Source: Sporobolomyces roseus | Lineage: Eukaryota > Basidiomycota > Microbotryomycetes > Sporidiobolales > Sporidiobolaceae | DNA length: 64,000 nucleotides | Direction: 5' to 3' | Assembly: GCA_016617785.1 (NCBI GenBank) | Contig: JADILM010000001.1 | Coordinates: 4,464,001-4,528,000 of the forward strand | Part shown: positions 10,888-20,853 of the stretch, piece by piece | Numbering within the stretch: position 1 is the first letter of the stretch | Layout of the letters: each line of letters starts with the position of its first letter | The notes under the pieces: generated by a model | What the model was told of the DNA's origin: nothing | The model's database searches: none | Seen by the model: only the letters and a program-made list of their open reading frames with translations | Program-made: the position numbers and the translations under genes

Positions 10888-11856
10888 GTTGAGGTTCAGT
10901 CAAGTGTTTGATTTTGTGTAGACAGTTGTGGGCGATTCGAAGGAGAGCGAGTGGGGTGAAGAGCTAGAAACAGAGGAAGGGAAATTCCCGCTGCGGAACC
11001 TCTCTTTCTCAGCCGAATCCACCCAAATCTCGATACAGCGCAGATGCAGACGATCAGAACGTATCGCGCTCGGTACTCCTCGAGGAAGACTGCTCCTCTT
11101 CTCTCTCTTTCTCCCACTCGTTTTTTCACCTTCCTGATTCGATCACACAAAGCTCTCACCTCGACTAGAAGACCAGGACCCCTCGGACATATACCGGCGT
11201 ACTCTCTCATGCTGTCGGAACGTCATGGAGTCAGAACCTCTGGAAATGAACGTCGCAAGGAGGGAAAGTCGAGTAGGCCCGAAACGTTTTTCGCTCGCAA
11301 GGTAACTCATCTCCTCCTTCCGTACTCGTGACCGCAATGAGCTACTCATGCGGATCTCCTTGTTTTCGTCCTTCAGAGATAGCCCTCGAAACGAACTCCT
11401 TGCTTCGTTTTCTCCCGTTTCGCAAGCTTCACTGTTTCTCTTCCCGTTTCTGTTACCGTTTGCTGTCTTCTGCTCATCCTCTGACTTTCATGTCTCAGTT
11501 TCTCGGATATCTCGGAGCTCGCTCAGTCCTCAAAAGATGGAGGGAAAGAAGGCAAAAGACCAAGGCCACAAATCAGAAAGGGGGATGAACCTGCTGATAA
11601 CCTATCTCGAATCGGTTCTCGTGACTCGCTCTAGTCTAGTCAAAGTCACAATGGTAAAGCAAAAGCGAGGGAGAAGGAGAAGAAGAAGGGGGAGAAATGG
11701 AACGAACTGCGCAAAAGGAGGGCAAACTTTTGTTCGTTTCTTTCTTTCTCTTCCTCCCTCCCACTCACTCACTCTATCTCAGTCTCATTACCGCGGAGAA
11801 CGGAGGACGCCCTACGATCACCGCTAGACTACTCCCGGTCATCCTCTCTAGCAGTA
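10888..11856. other. upstream region of zinc-finger gene, left arm
   Basis: Contains the outer edge of the inverted repeat (about 10,957). The rest is a CT/GA-rich leader of the zinc-finger gene, matching 41,778-42,683 in the right arm. Open frames are similar in both arms but are low in complexity (RRRRRG, SLPPSHSLTLS). They are read here as 5' UTR or promoter. Confidence 0.4.
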
Positions 11857-13963
11857 ATGTCCTACTCCTCCCACTCCCGATCTCACTCTGATGATCTCTC
11901 GAATCTACCTCCTACTCTCTCCAATCATACCTCTAACTCTACCTCTACATCCACCTTACCTGCCTATCCATGGTCCGATCCACTTCAACTAACTCAACAA
12001 GGAGGAGGAGTGACTCGAGCAGATTCAAGTCAGCAGTTCACTTCTTCCCTCGCTCATCTTCCCTCTTCTTCCTCCTCCTCCAGCTTGAACATCTCTCCCT
12101 ACTCACACTCTTCTCAATTAATGCAAGATCAAGCTATCGATGCTTTCCCCGCTTTCGCTTCTTCGTCGTCGTCGACCGGAATTTCCTCGGACTCTTCAAA
12201 CTCTCATCTCTTTCGATTCGATACCCAATTCGGTCCGCCGAACTATCGTCACGAGATCCAACAAGGTCAGAGTACAGGAATTGGAGAGGCTGAACGAGTA
12301 GGTGATGCAAGGGAGAGAAGGATGGAGATTATTTACGAGGGATCAGATTCGAATTCGACCGGACAAGATTGGTTCGCTTCGTCAAACGGCTTCAATTCAC
12401 AACGTCAGATGTCGATGGAGGATGGCAATGATGGTCAAGAATATCAGGACAATCAAGGAGGAGATTACTCTTTCACTTTCGATCAGAATCAATCACCTAC
12501 CATCGTTCCGACTGAATATGAAGGAGGAGTCGACCTCTCCCCTCTCTCGGAATATCACGAACCTACTTCTTCTACTACTCAATCACCATCGAAGTGGTTC
12601 GAACAATCTCAACCTCCTCGAGCTACTTATGGAGTTTCTCCTTCTTCCCTCTCTCCAACTCGACAATTCGTGCCTTTCTCTTCTTCTCCTCCCCAAATCG
12701 CCTCAAATAGTCATCGTCGAGCTTCAGCAACTCCCTCAATGATCAATACTCAGTTCACTTCACACTCGCCTTTCGATAATTTCCCTTCTTTCTCCTCTTC
12801 TTTACTCAATCAACCTTCTTCCGCACCTGCAACCGTCCCAACTCAGTTCAAACAACCTTTCTTCGTTCCCTCTTCCTCGACTCACTCTACCTCACCTCTC
12901 GCTCAACAACCTCAACACGATTTCCACCTTCGACCTGATCTCGACATTAATTCAGAGGAACAACCTTCATCACCTTTGAACCAGTTCTCTCCATCGCCCT
13001 CTTCAGACTTCTTCCCTTCACCCCTCTCTCTTCCTCCCGTCGCATCACCTCTCCTCTCGTCGCTCCCTCAACCTTCTCCTTCTTTCCAGCTCGACTCGTC
13101 CTCCTCTCCGAATCCCTCAACCTTCTCTCTCCCGCCTCCCCACTCCTCAATCATCAAGCGTACCTCACCCTCTCAACTCTCATTGATCGAATTACCCGCA
13201 CTCCCTCCCCCCTCTTCTCCAATCCCTCTTCCTTCCTCTTCCCCGCCTCCAGCAACTCCCGTCACTCCCTCCACTAACAAGAAGAAGAAACGTCGCACTT
13301 CTCGAGCTCCTCGTTCTCCTTCGTCTGAGGAACCGACTAGTCCAGAATCTCGAATCTCTCCAATTACCGGTAAACCAACAAAACAAATTGCGAAACGACA
13401 ATATCCACCTAAAGATCAATCCAAGAGGATCTATTACTGTCCGTTCGAGGGATGTAAGAAGAGCTGTGAGTTATCCATCTCTTCTCACTTCAGGGAAGAA
13501 GGAGCTGATGGAGATTGAGGAGAGGTTAGTTGGGAGACCTAGTGCTTTGAATACTCACAAGAGAAGTCATGATGGTACTCAACGTATGTCGCTCTCTCTT
13601 ATCTCTTCTGTCTCCATCAAACTAATTCGAATGATTGTGATACGCAGCTTTCCTCTGTCCGCTCCCGACCTGCGCTCGTCCATTCTCCGTATTCGTTTGT
13701 TTCTCCTCTTCCTCCTCTCCTCTCCCCTTTCGCCCCGCTTGACTCATGATCGTGAGTGTGAGTAGTCAAACTTGAAGAGACACATGTTAATTCATGAGTC
13801 GGTTGATTTCAGGACGGTCACTGTGAACGATTTGGAATTGATCAAATGGGTTGTTGACGAGAAGGATCCAGGGGGTGAGGGAGGGAGGTTGGAATGGATT
13901 GATCAACTTCCTACTACTACTGAAGAGGGAGAGGAAGAGGGAGAGGAGGGAATGGAAGAGTAA
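11857..13963 (+). CDS. C2H2 zinc-finger protein, left copy
   Basis: About 480 N-terminal residues are Ser/Pro/Gln-rich and look disordered. A basic patch (NKKKKRRTSRAPRSP) and TGKPTKQIAKRQYPP lead into two C2H2 fingers. Finger 1 is YYCPFEGCKKSW...ALNTHKRSH, with an unusually long loop between Cys and His pairs. Finger 2 is CPLPTCARPFSVFSNLKRH-MLIH. Introns follow KKSW (codon split), DGTQ and PFSVF. The tail is acidic (EEGEEEGEEGMEE) and stops at 13,961. It is likely a nuclear DNA-binding regulator of unknown targets. Its partner in the right arm (39662-41777) is intact and about 90% alike by eye. Confidence 0.85.
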
Positions 13964-14541
13964 GGGAAAGGGTTCTCTCGCATATAGACTTTTTTGCTTC
14001 TTCGCATATAGATCTCTTCCCTCCAATCAGTACTCTGGCATAAAGATTCTTCGTCTACTCAATACTTATTTGTTCCTCCACTCACTCATGCATAGTAAAC
14101 TCCTTGTTCATTTTGATCCAGTATTCTCAGTTTCTCGCTCTCTCGATGTAGATTTGGTTCTTCTTGTAATGGTTCGTGAATGCATCTTAGGAATCTCTTG
14201 CTTCTATCTCGTTGCGGAAGCTGATCATCACGAGAGAAGAGAACCCTCGAGCTTTGCGAGCGACGCTGAGATTCACTCGGAAACAGACAATGAGAATTGT
14301 CGACAAACAGCGAAGGAATTCAAGCTGCCTCGTTCGTGCTGTCAGCTCACGGTTGTGAATGATACTCAAGGAAGATCAACAGGGCGGCTAAGTGGAAATG
14401 CGAGAAAACAGCAATGAAAGGAAACAGATTTCAAGACAAGCTCGTTTCTACTCTGCGTTCTTCGATGCTCTTCGACAGGCGCAATCCTTCCGGCTTCCTC
14501 AGCTTCTCCGGTGCTTATTTCTTCCCTTCCTTCGATCTTTC
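13964..14541. other. intergenic between converging zinc-finger and F-box genes, left arm
   Basis: Matches 39,091-39,661 of the right arm. The stretch next to the zinc-finger gene differs at many sites. From about 14,385 onward the two arms become almost identical. Confidence 0.45.
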
Positions 14542-15657
14542 TCACCTCACATTGGCCCTCTCGGAGTGGTCGATGAAATAGTTCGGAATGAAGGCAATCG
14601 AACCTGAATCGTCCTCCCGGTCCCCATCGCAATGAACGTCGGTGCCGAGGTTTTCGATGGCGAACAGGACGTTCTGGAGTTTGATTGAAAGCGAGGAACG
14701 GGGCGCGGGAATCGAGAGGAAACAAGGAGGTTGAACTTCGCCGCTAAGGATGTAATCGTAGAACTCGGAAGTGAAGGAAGTGTTGACGTCGTCGGAGAGG
14801 ATTCGAACATGCCTGTCCCATTCGACACCTAGCTTGAACCACCAAGACCCTCTTGAAAGGTCGCGGAAAGTGAGGACGACCGACTCTGCGCCCTTGCCAG
14901 GGTAAACCGTCACACCGTCCTCCGAGGCATACACGATGATAGACTCCAGGCCCGACCGGTCGACTGACTCAGCACGCTCGGCGACGCTCCAATCGTCTGG
15001 TGATGCCTCGTGTTCAGCGTTGCTAGGCGCAGGAACTGCACGCCCGCAGTCGTCGAGGTAGTAATATCCAGTGACCGACTTGATGCGCAGATAAGCAAGA
15101 CGTGGGAACAAAGACGAATGTCCGAGTAGGAGCTCCCAGAAGCCGCGTCCTCCTTGATGCGATGAGATCGAGAGTTCGACGAGCTCATGGGCGATGTGAG
15201 CCCTCACTTCTTCGGGAACGACCCAAGGCGAGTTGTGGATGTTCACTGTGTGTAAAGATTCGATGACTGTGACGACAGACTGTCATAAGCATCACGCAGG
15301 GTGTCGAAGGGAGGAGAGGAACTCACCCCGAATATCGAGCAGTTTCCCTGAAAACAAGTCTTCAACTGCGTGCTCGCCTAGTCTACATTCTTGATTGTGC
15401 TCTTGGATGTCGTCCACAGGAATCGGTCCATCTCCCTTGATCGTTACTTTCACAACTAATCTCTTGTCCTCATCCCTCACATTCTTCAATTTCTCCCTCT
15501 GTTCTCGTGTCTCGATTATGACGTGGTAGTAAAGGAAGGGTCTGACAATATCTGCGAACTGCTTTGAGGCTTGTAGCGAGTGATAGAGGTCTGAGGGAGA
15601 TGAGACAATCGAGAAGATCTTGATCAATAACTCGGTAGGAAGCGTGGGAGAGGTCAT
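14542..15657 (-). CDS. F-box protein, left-arm copy
   Basis: Starts MTSPTLPTELLIKIFSIVSS, a canonical F-box continuing PSDLYHSLQASKQFADIVRP. One intron follows GKLLDIR (donor gtgagt, acceptor cacag, codon split giving Val), then IESLHTVNIHNSPWVVPEE and Leu-rich segments, ending HSERANVR. Length is about 345 residues. It probably acts as an SCF substrate receptor; the substrate is unknown. It is almost identical to the right-arm copy 37975-39090 and a diverged relative of 9764-10887. It converges on the zinc-finger gene. Confidence 0.85.
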
Positions 15658-16015
15658 AGTGTGATCTTGAGCGGTAGTTGAACGGCTGCGAGCAAGGTCG
15701 AGGTGAAAAGTCGAGAGAGCGAGAGGAAGGAAGGAGAGGAAAGGAAAGGGAGAGCAAGTCAAACGCAAAGGACTTCTCGGATAGTTCGACTCTCAATGAA
15801 TCAATGAAGGGGCGTCAAGGCTGACAACAGAAGGGAGATCGAAGCTTCCAAAGTCAACAGCTGTCGAAGGAAGCGATTTCAAGAATTTGCGAGAAACAAT
15901 GCCAGAAGTTTCGAATGTTACAACAACAAGCTCTATCTTACCTCGAATCTATGCCATCGATACCATCTACCCGTGCCTCGATCTAGCTCCCCTCGCCTCT
16001 CAAAGCGGATCTCTG
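15658..16015. other. intergenic, F-box upstream region, left arm
   Basis: Between the F-box start and the methyltransferase stop, both on the minus strand. It matches 37,617-37,974 almost base for base, so non-coding sequence is as well kept as coding sequence here. No gene was seen. Confidence 0.5.
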
Positions 16016-17352
16016 TCACTGCCTGCCCTCCTGCACTTTCTCCAAATCCTCTTCCTCCCAACCCATTTCACCCACCACGACCCACTTCCCTCTCTCCGCA
16101 TTACTCTCCTTCTCATCGATCCACTCACCCTCCTCCCCACTCTCTCCCTCGACATCCCAACCCCATTTCCTCTTCTCTCCTCCCACCGCGATTTCTTCCC
16201 ATTCAGGTCCTTTGTTCTCCAATCCTACCGCTTTCGCTTTCCTCAGGAATGATCGGATCGCGTTTCGACCGGAATGGAAGCCGGCGACTAGATGAATGCG
16301 AGATGAGGAGGTTCGAGCAAGGAGTTGAGTGAGAGTTGAGAGGAGAGAGTCGTGAGAGGGAGTGAGCCAGAGAGTATCGGCGAGGAGGATGTGAGTGTAG
16401 GGTTCATTATCATTAGCTCTATGTATGTAGGTGAGTGTCAGTACAGGTTCGGAGTGAATCAGGCAGGAAGTGAGCTTGCTCGAGGACCTTTCGAAGAGTA
16501 TCTTCTTCTCCCCAAGTGTGACCCAAAGCTACTAGTTTCTTCCTCGTCTCCTCATCCTTCTCATATCCCATCTCGATATTCGCACGTAGATTATCGATCA
16601 GTAGTGGGTCATCGTAATCTGTGATGACTGACTGTGAAACGAAGAGGGAGAGAGAGGTCAAAGGAAACGAGCCAAATTTAAGGTTCGATCATCGAAAGCA
16701 ACGCGGACAGAGCGAGAATTACTCACTCTCTTGACTCTCGGACTTCTAGCGGCGATCAACCCAGGAATGCCCGCACCACAACCCAATTCGCAAATTGACA
16801 TTGTCGCATCTCCTCCTTCTACTCCCTCTCCCTCGTTGATCATCTCGAGACCGAGTATTGTAGAGGTCGCTATTCGATCTGCGAGTAATAGAGAAGCGTT
16901 CCAGACGTGATGGGCGAAGAGAGCCTGCGAGGAATAAGGGAAAGTTGCGAAAGCAGGGAAGAGCTTGATAGAGTCAGTCACAATCAGCTTGATAGAGGAG
17001 AGTGCTCACTGAGATGAAGAAGTCTGAGTAGTCTCGCCAGCTCCCTGTACTGCACCTAGCTCATCGTCTCGATTGAATGAGATCACTAAACTCCCTCTTC
17101 CCTTTCTCTCCCTCTCTCCCTCTCTGATCGACCTTTCCAGCCCACACAGACAGTAGAATGTTCACTCACGTTGACTTGTTGAGGTGGTATCCTACATACT
17201 AGTTGAGATTGATTAGATTGAATGGGTGGAGAATAAGTGAACAATTGTAAAGGATCTCCATTCGCAGGGACTACATGATCGAATAAAGAGTGTAGGGAGG
17301 AAGAGAATACATCGAATGGATCTTCTGACTCTTCATTCGTAGTATTCGACAT
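16016..17352 (-). CDS. EFM7/NNT1-like protein methyltransferase, left copy
   Basis: Starts MSNTTNEESEDPFDVFSSSL. Exons give ALFAHHVWNASLLLADRI, CELGCGAGIPGLIAA (SAM-binding motif I), SVITDYDDPLLIDNLRANI (acidic post-I motif), ALGHTWGEEDTL, YTHILLADTLWLTPSHDSLL and a C-terminal EDLEKVQEGRQ. The VWNA / LGCGAGIPG / VTDYDDP pattern fits the seven-beta-strand lysine/N-terminal methyltransferases of the yeast Nnt1 (Efm7) group, which modify elongation factor 1A. The substrate here is inferred. The reading frame is intact across its introns. It shares a 103-bp divergent promoter with 17456-18571. Confidence 0.8.
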
Positions 17353-17455
17353 TGTGGGAGAGACAGAAGGAAGAGAGAAGAGAATTGGAAAGGTTTACTT
17401 CTTACCATTCACTCCATTCTGCTCTGATTGAACTGCTGAGTCGCTCTATGAGGTC
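17353..17455. promoter_or_regulatory. compact divergent promoter, left arm
   Basis: 103 bp separate the start codons of the methyltransferase (minus) and the coiled-coil protein (plus). The right arm keeps the same arrangement (36,180-36,273). No TATA-like site is evident. Confidence 0.5.
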
Positions 17456-18571
17456 ATGTTGAACTTGAGACCATTACACAACCTCTATCAAACCATCTCA
17501 CCTGCTAGTCTCCTCGAAGAAGATGAACCTTTAATCGCAATCTCTCAACTCGAACGCAAAGGCAAACAACCTGCAGGAGAGATCCAATGGGTCATAGGAT
17601 TGGGTACAAAAGGAGAGGAAGAGATCTGGTGGGAGACTAGACTCAATGCAGAGGGAATAGAGGATTTAGCGAAACAAGTAAAGTTCCCTCTCCCTCTTCC
17701 TCTGCTGTCTCAAATCATTGAATCATTGAAGTTGACTCCTGAATGTAGTTGAAAGGCACAGCTGTCACTCGAGATATGATGGTGCAAGGGATTCGATCGA
17801 ATTGGAATGAAGGGAGACTCGATGTCAAAGGTTTCGAAGGACCTGGTGCGAAAGACAGAGGAGAGGTAGAGGTGAGCTGCTATTCCGCTCGATGTGAGCG
17901 ACGGATCAGTATTGACATAGTGTCGTCGTTCAGCTCGTCATATACTTCATGAAAGAGATCCCACTCTCAATCACTCTTTCACCAGTCGAAAAATCTCCTC
18001 TCTCCTTGCTTTCGATCTTGGCTCACGTGAGTCTCATCTTACTATCTCAAACGAAATCTCTTGACCCGTCCACTCACGCTCTCTCTCTCTGCAGATCATT
18101 CCACCTTACATTTCCTCATCTTCCTCTCAAACCGCTCTTCAGACTCTTCGACCTCAACTCGCCGCATCGAATCAAGAACGTGACAAGCTACAATCTGAAG
18201 CTACTCTCTTACGCGAAGAAGTGAAAGAATTGAGGAAGCGTATGAAAGAGGGAGAAGGAGAGAGGAGGAATGGGAAGAGAGCTAGAGCTGAGGAGTTGAG
18301 TCAGAGTCAAGCTGGAGGATCAAGTCAGAGTCAGTCGGGGAGAGGAACGAGTGCGAGTGTTAGCCCACAGAAGAAGGGTAGACCAGGTAGTAAATTGGAC
18401 AGTTTCTGGTTTTGTCCTCTTCGAAAGTGCGGACTGACGATCATTCGACTTTGTACATGTTTAGTCGACTACAAAGGGGTCATGGAACCTGGTACGAAAG
18501 GATACGCGGGTAGTTCAAATCGAGTAGGGAGGAACCTCGACGATGAATGGGAGGAACCCGATAGCGATTAG
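17456..18571 (+). CDS. XRCC4/PAXX-fold-like protein, left copy (tentative)
   Basis: About 260 residues from MLNLRPLHNLYQTISPASLL. A compact N-terminal part (GEIQWVIGLGTKGEEEIWWE, AEGIEDLAKQ, GTAVTRDMMVQGI, ELVIYFMKEIPLSITL) is followed by a coiled coil (LRPQLAASNQERDKLQSEA, TLLREEVKELRKRMKEGEG). Then come a basic Ser/Gln-rich linker (NGKRARAEELSQSQ) and a conserved acidic tip (EPGTKGYAG...NLDDEWEEPDSD). A head of short strands, an EIW-containing turn, a coiled coil and a small C-terminal tip is the architecture of the XRCC4/XLF/PAXX family of end-joining scaffolds; PAXX looks closest to me. This is inference from layout and memory, not a search. Introns include ones after LAKQ, before VDYKGVM and within the head. 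Confidence 0.55.
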
Positions 18572-18977
18572 GACGAACCGTCTGTTTTCCCCTTTCTTCC
18601 CTCCCCTCTTCCCCACTCCTTCAGAATCAGCTTTACAGTTCTTTCGTCGTTACTTCTCACGTTTCTGTTGTCGTATATTCACTTACAGTCTTACCCTCTC
18701 GCAATCGTCGTTGCCCTTTCCTTCACCTCTGTCCCCCTGTTGTCTCGCTTCGCATTCCATCCTTCGGACGACCCAATCCACAGCTCTCTCGTCATCCTAT
18801 GACTATTTCGCTCCCTCGCTTCGATCGTCGTCATGCGCCTCCTATCTTTCGCCGCGGTCGGCGCCATCGACCGGCAAAAGACCCATTTCTTTATCTCCCT
18901 CCTCTCCCCTCTCCTCCTCACCCTCATCCACACCAACACGATCGCCAACAAGTCTACTGCTTCGTCTGTAGCAAAGG
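18572..18977. other. inner edge of left arm and leader of gene 18978
   Basis: The repeat similarity ends at about 18,719. The rest is CT-rich leader sequence. An open frame with a hydrophobic stretch (FFISLLSPLLLTLIHT) lies near 18,833 in another frame and has no counterpart near the right-hand gene, so it was not added. Confidence 0.45.
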
Positions 18978-20553
18978 ATGCAGCGCCAGCTCGAGCAACG
19001 CGCCAGACTGCAGGAGCAAGTTCGAAGTCGCGCACACCCTCTCAACTACGACTACTTCGAGGCAGCAATCGATTCAATCGTTGGAACTTGGGGTTCGGAC
19101 ATGGTATATGCGCCTGGATGGACGCCGTTGGAATGGGCTATAGATCTCAAGCAGAACATCACACTCGAAGTATGGAATGATCAAGAGATCGCGTACCATA
19201 TCCAGAAGAAGATACTCAGGTTTTTGAACGATTTTCGAGAGAATCTTTTGAAGAATCCTCAAGTTGCGCCAGACATCTACATGAGAGATTTCGTGAGTCT
19301 TCTCGATGTGTCAGGCTTCGAGCCGCTCGATTCGTCGGTCGTGACGAGCGAAGCCCTCTTTCGAGCGTCTCCGTTGGCTAGGACATCATAGCCTTCGAGG
19401 ATTGGGTGTCACTAGAGCGGATTCTTGGATGCGCAAGATGACTGTGAGTCTTCCCTTGTTTTCTATGTCGAATTCGTCAGCTCACAGAACTCTTGTCACT
19501 CATAGTTCAAGGACTTCACAAACTGGCAGCAGACGTACACAACGGAGGTGCAGTCAGCAAGATACGACTCGGATGGTTTGCACGACGTATTCGACGAGTG
19601 TATGAAGTCGCTCAGAACCATCAAAGACTCGAACCTTTACACGGCTTGGTTCAACTCGATTGACAAAGACATCAAGCTACACTGGTATGTTTGCGTCAGG
19701 CATGGAAAGCTACCGGGAGTCATCGGCGCTCTCAAAGCTTGTCGCGAAATGTTGGAGAAAGCGAAAGAGGTCGTTGATACCGTTCTTCGCTTGTGCCTTG
19801 TCAGTCCATTCCTATATCCGCTACCTTTTCATCTGAGTGACATGCTGACCTCCTTGTTGCGCGAATACGGTAGCCTTCGTCTTCCGAGTTGTTGATCCTC
19901 TGTGGTCTCGTCGATACGCCAAATGAGCAGCACAACAACGAACGCTTCGTTCCGCGAAAGCGTCATCGAGACGAAATTCCCGATGACTCTCAGTATCGCC
20001 AATCTCAATCTCGTCCTGCTCTCCCTTTCCCTCGTCAAGATTTCGACGATTCGACTGTGCTTCAGAACGGAAACTCGGACCACCTCACCGGTCAACTTGC
20101 CATTCATCGACGTTCAAACCTCGGGCAACACCCTCAGACTCACGACGTCGCCGAGACCAATCGCAATCCTTCGAGCTCAGCGAGATGGCAATATGTCGAA
20201 CCTTCAGACGGATTGAACGAACTCGTCAAACAGATCCTGAAGCTCTACGCATCTTCCTTCGATATATCTGTAATGAAGGAAGCGGAGGGGAGGCTCAAGA
20301 CCCTCATGAATGCAGCAAGACACGCTCCTGGGTCGCAAGCAATCGCAGTCGTTCGTGGTTACTTTGAGAGATTGGTCAGAGGAGGGACATTCCAGCTGCC
20401 TGCAGCTGAATTGCTTGTGAGTGCTCTCAGCTTCTTCGTCATCGTGAATGTCTTGCTGAGGGCCTCTCGCAACGTCGTCTTTAGCCGATTTCGTTACTTG
20501 CTGTCGGACGCATCAACGCCGAAAGAGACGCTATACGCTACCACTTCCCTTGA
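18978..20553 (+). CDS. unrecognised protein, left member of diverged mirror pair
   Basis: Starts MQRQLEQRARLQEQVRSRAH, then YDYFEAAIDSIVGTW, GWTPLEWAIDLKQNI and DIYMRDF. After introns come LRGLGVTRADSWMRKM, FKDFTNWQQTYTTEV, GALKACREMLEKAKEVVD, a variable linker, and LNELVKQILKLYASSFDI...AAELL. The last intron is phase 0, then PISLLAVGRINAERD and a stop. The gene at 33245-34699 has the same blocks, intron positions and ending (EIL|PRSLDQLQ). No known domain was recognised. The extra upstream coding sequence seen in other frames is not supported. Confidence 0.65.
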
Positions 20554-20853
20554 TCGTATGTGTAGATGCTTGGATGCGTCATAGGGTGCTTTAGATACAA
20601 AAATCTGTGCTTTGTAAAGACTCGAAAGTTTCGCTTGCTTTATTCGAGAATCCGAGTACGATCTCGAAGCAGAGCTACTGTCTGTACAGTCAATTGATAC
20701 TCTGCATAGCACCTCGTCGCACAGTAGGAGACTTCCCAGTGAACGAGGTAAAGCTATATATTGACAACAAAACACAGGGCAAACAAATTCAATACTGATT
20801 CTCCCAAGTCATTCCCCTCTTTCTCTCCCACACAGCCTCCCCTACTCGCTCTC
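20554..20853. other. intergenic, converging 3' ends
   Basis: Between the stop of the mirror-pair gene and the stop of Ku70. Nothing was recognised. Confidence 0.4.

Larger units (their letters stand above)
14385..16190. repeat. near-identical tract, left arm (putative gene-conversion tract)
   Basis: Compared with about 37,450-39,255. The first F-box exon gives identical proteins in both arms with only two silent changes seen. The second exon shows two amino-acid changes (G/A and D/G around YYYLD). The last part of the methyltransferase gene up to about 16,190 is also the same. Outside these limits differences become frequent. Confidence 0.75.
10957..18719 (+). repeat. inverted repeat, left arm (about 7.76 kb)
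   Basis: Aligns by eye, in reverse complement, with 34,922-42,683. Outer edge: gaaattcccgctgcgg and ctcgatacagcg near 10,981-11,040 match 42,601-42,670. Inner edge: gcaatcgtcgttgcccttt ends at 18,719 and matches 34,922 onward; similarity stops abruptly after it. Gene order is zinc finger (+), F-box (-), methyltransferase (-), coiled-coil protein (+). Most of the arm differs at scattered sites and small indels, except for a nearly identical block around the F-box gene. Confidence 0.95.

Noticed and set aside
11328..11891. Overlapping open frames with runs of Arg and Ser upstream of the zinc-finger gene, present in both arms
   Set aside because: Shared because the arms are duplicated DNA. Low complexity, with indels and substitutions that do not respect codons. 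Read as leader sequence.
16016..17352. Left methyltransferase copy as a pseudogene because of its broken frames
   Set aside because: Each frame break coincides with a donor-acceptor pair that is shared with the intact right copy.
18833..19180. Frame with a signal-peptide-like hydrophobic stretch overlapping the start of the left mirror-pair gene
   Set aside because: It runs out of frame through the conserved blocks and has no match at the right-hand partner.
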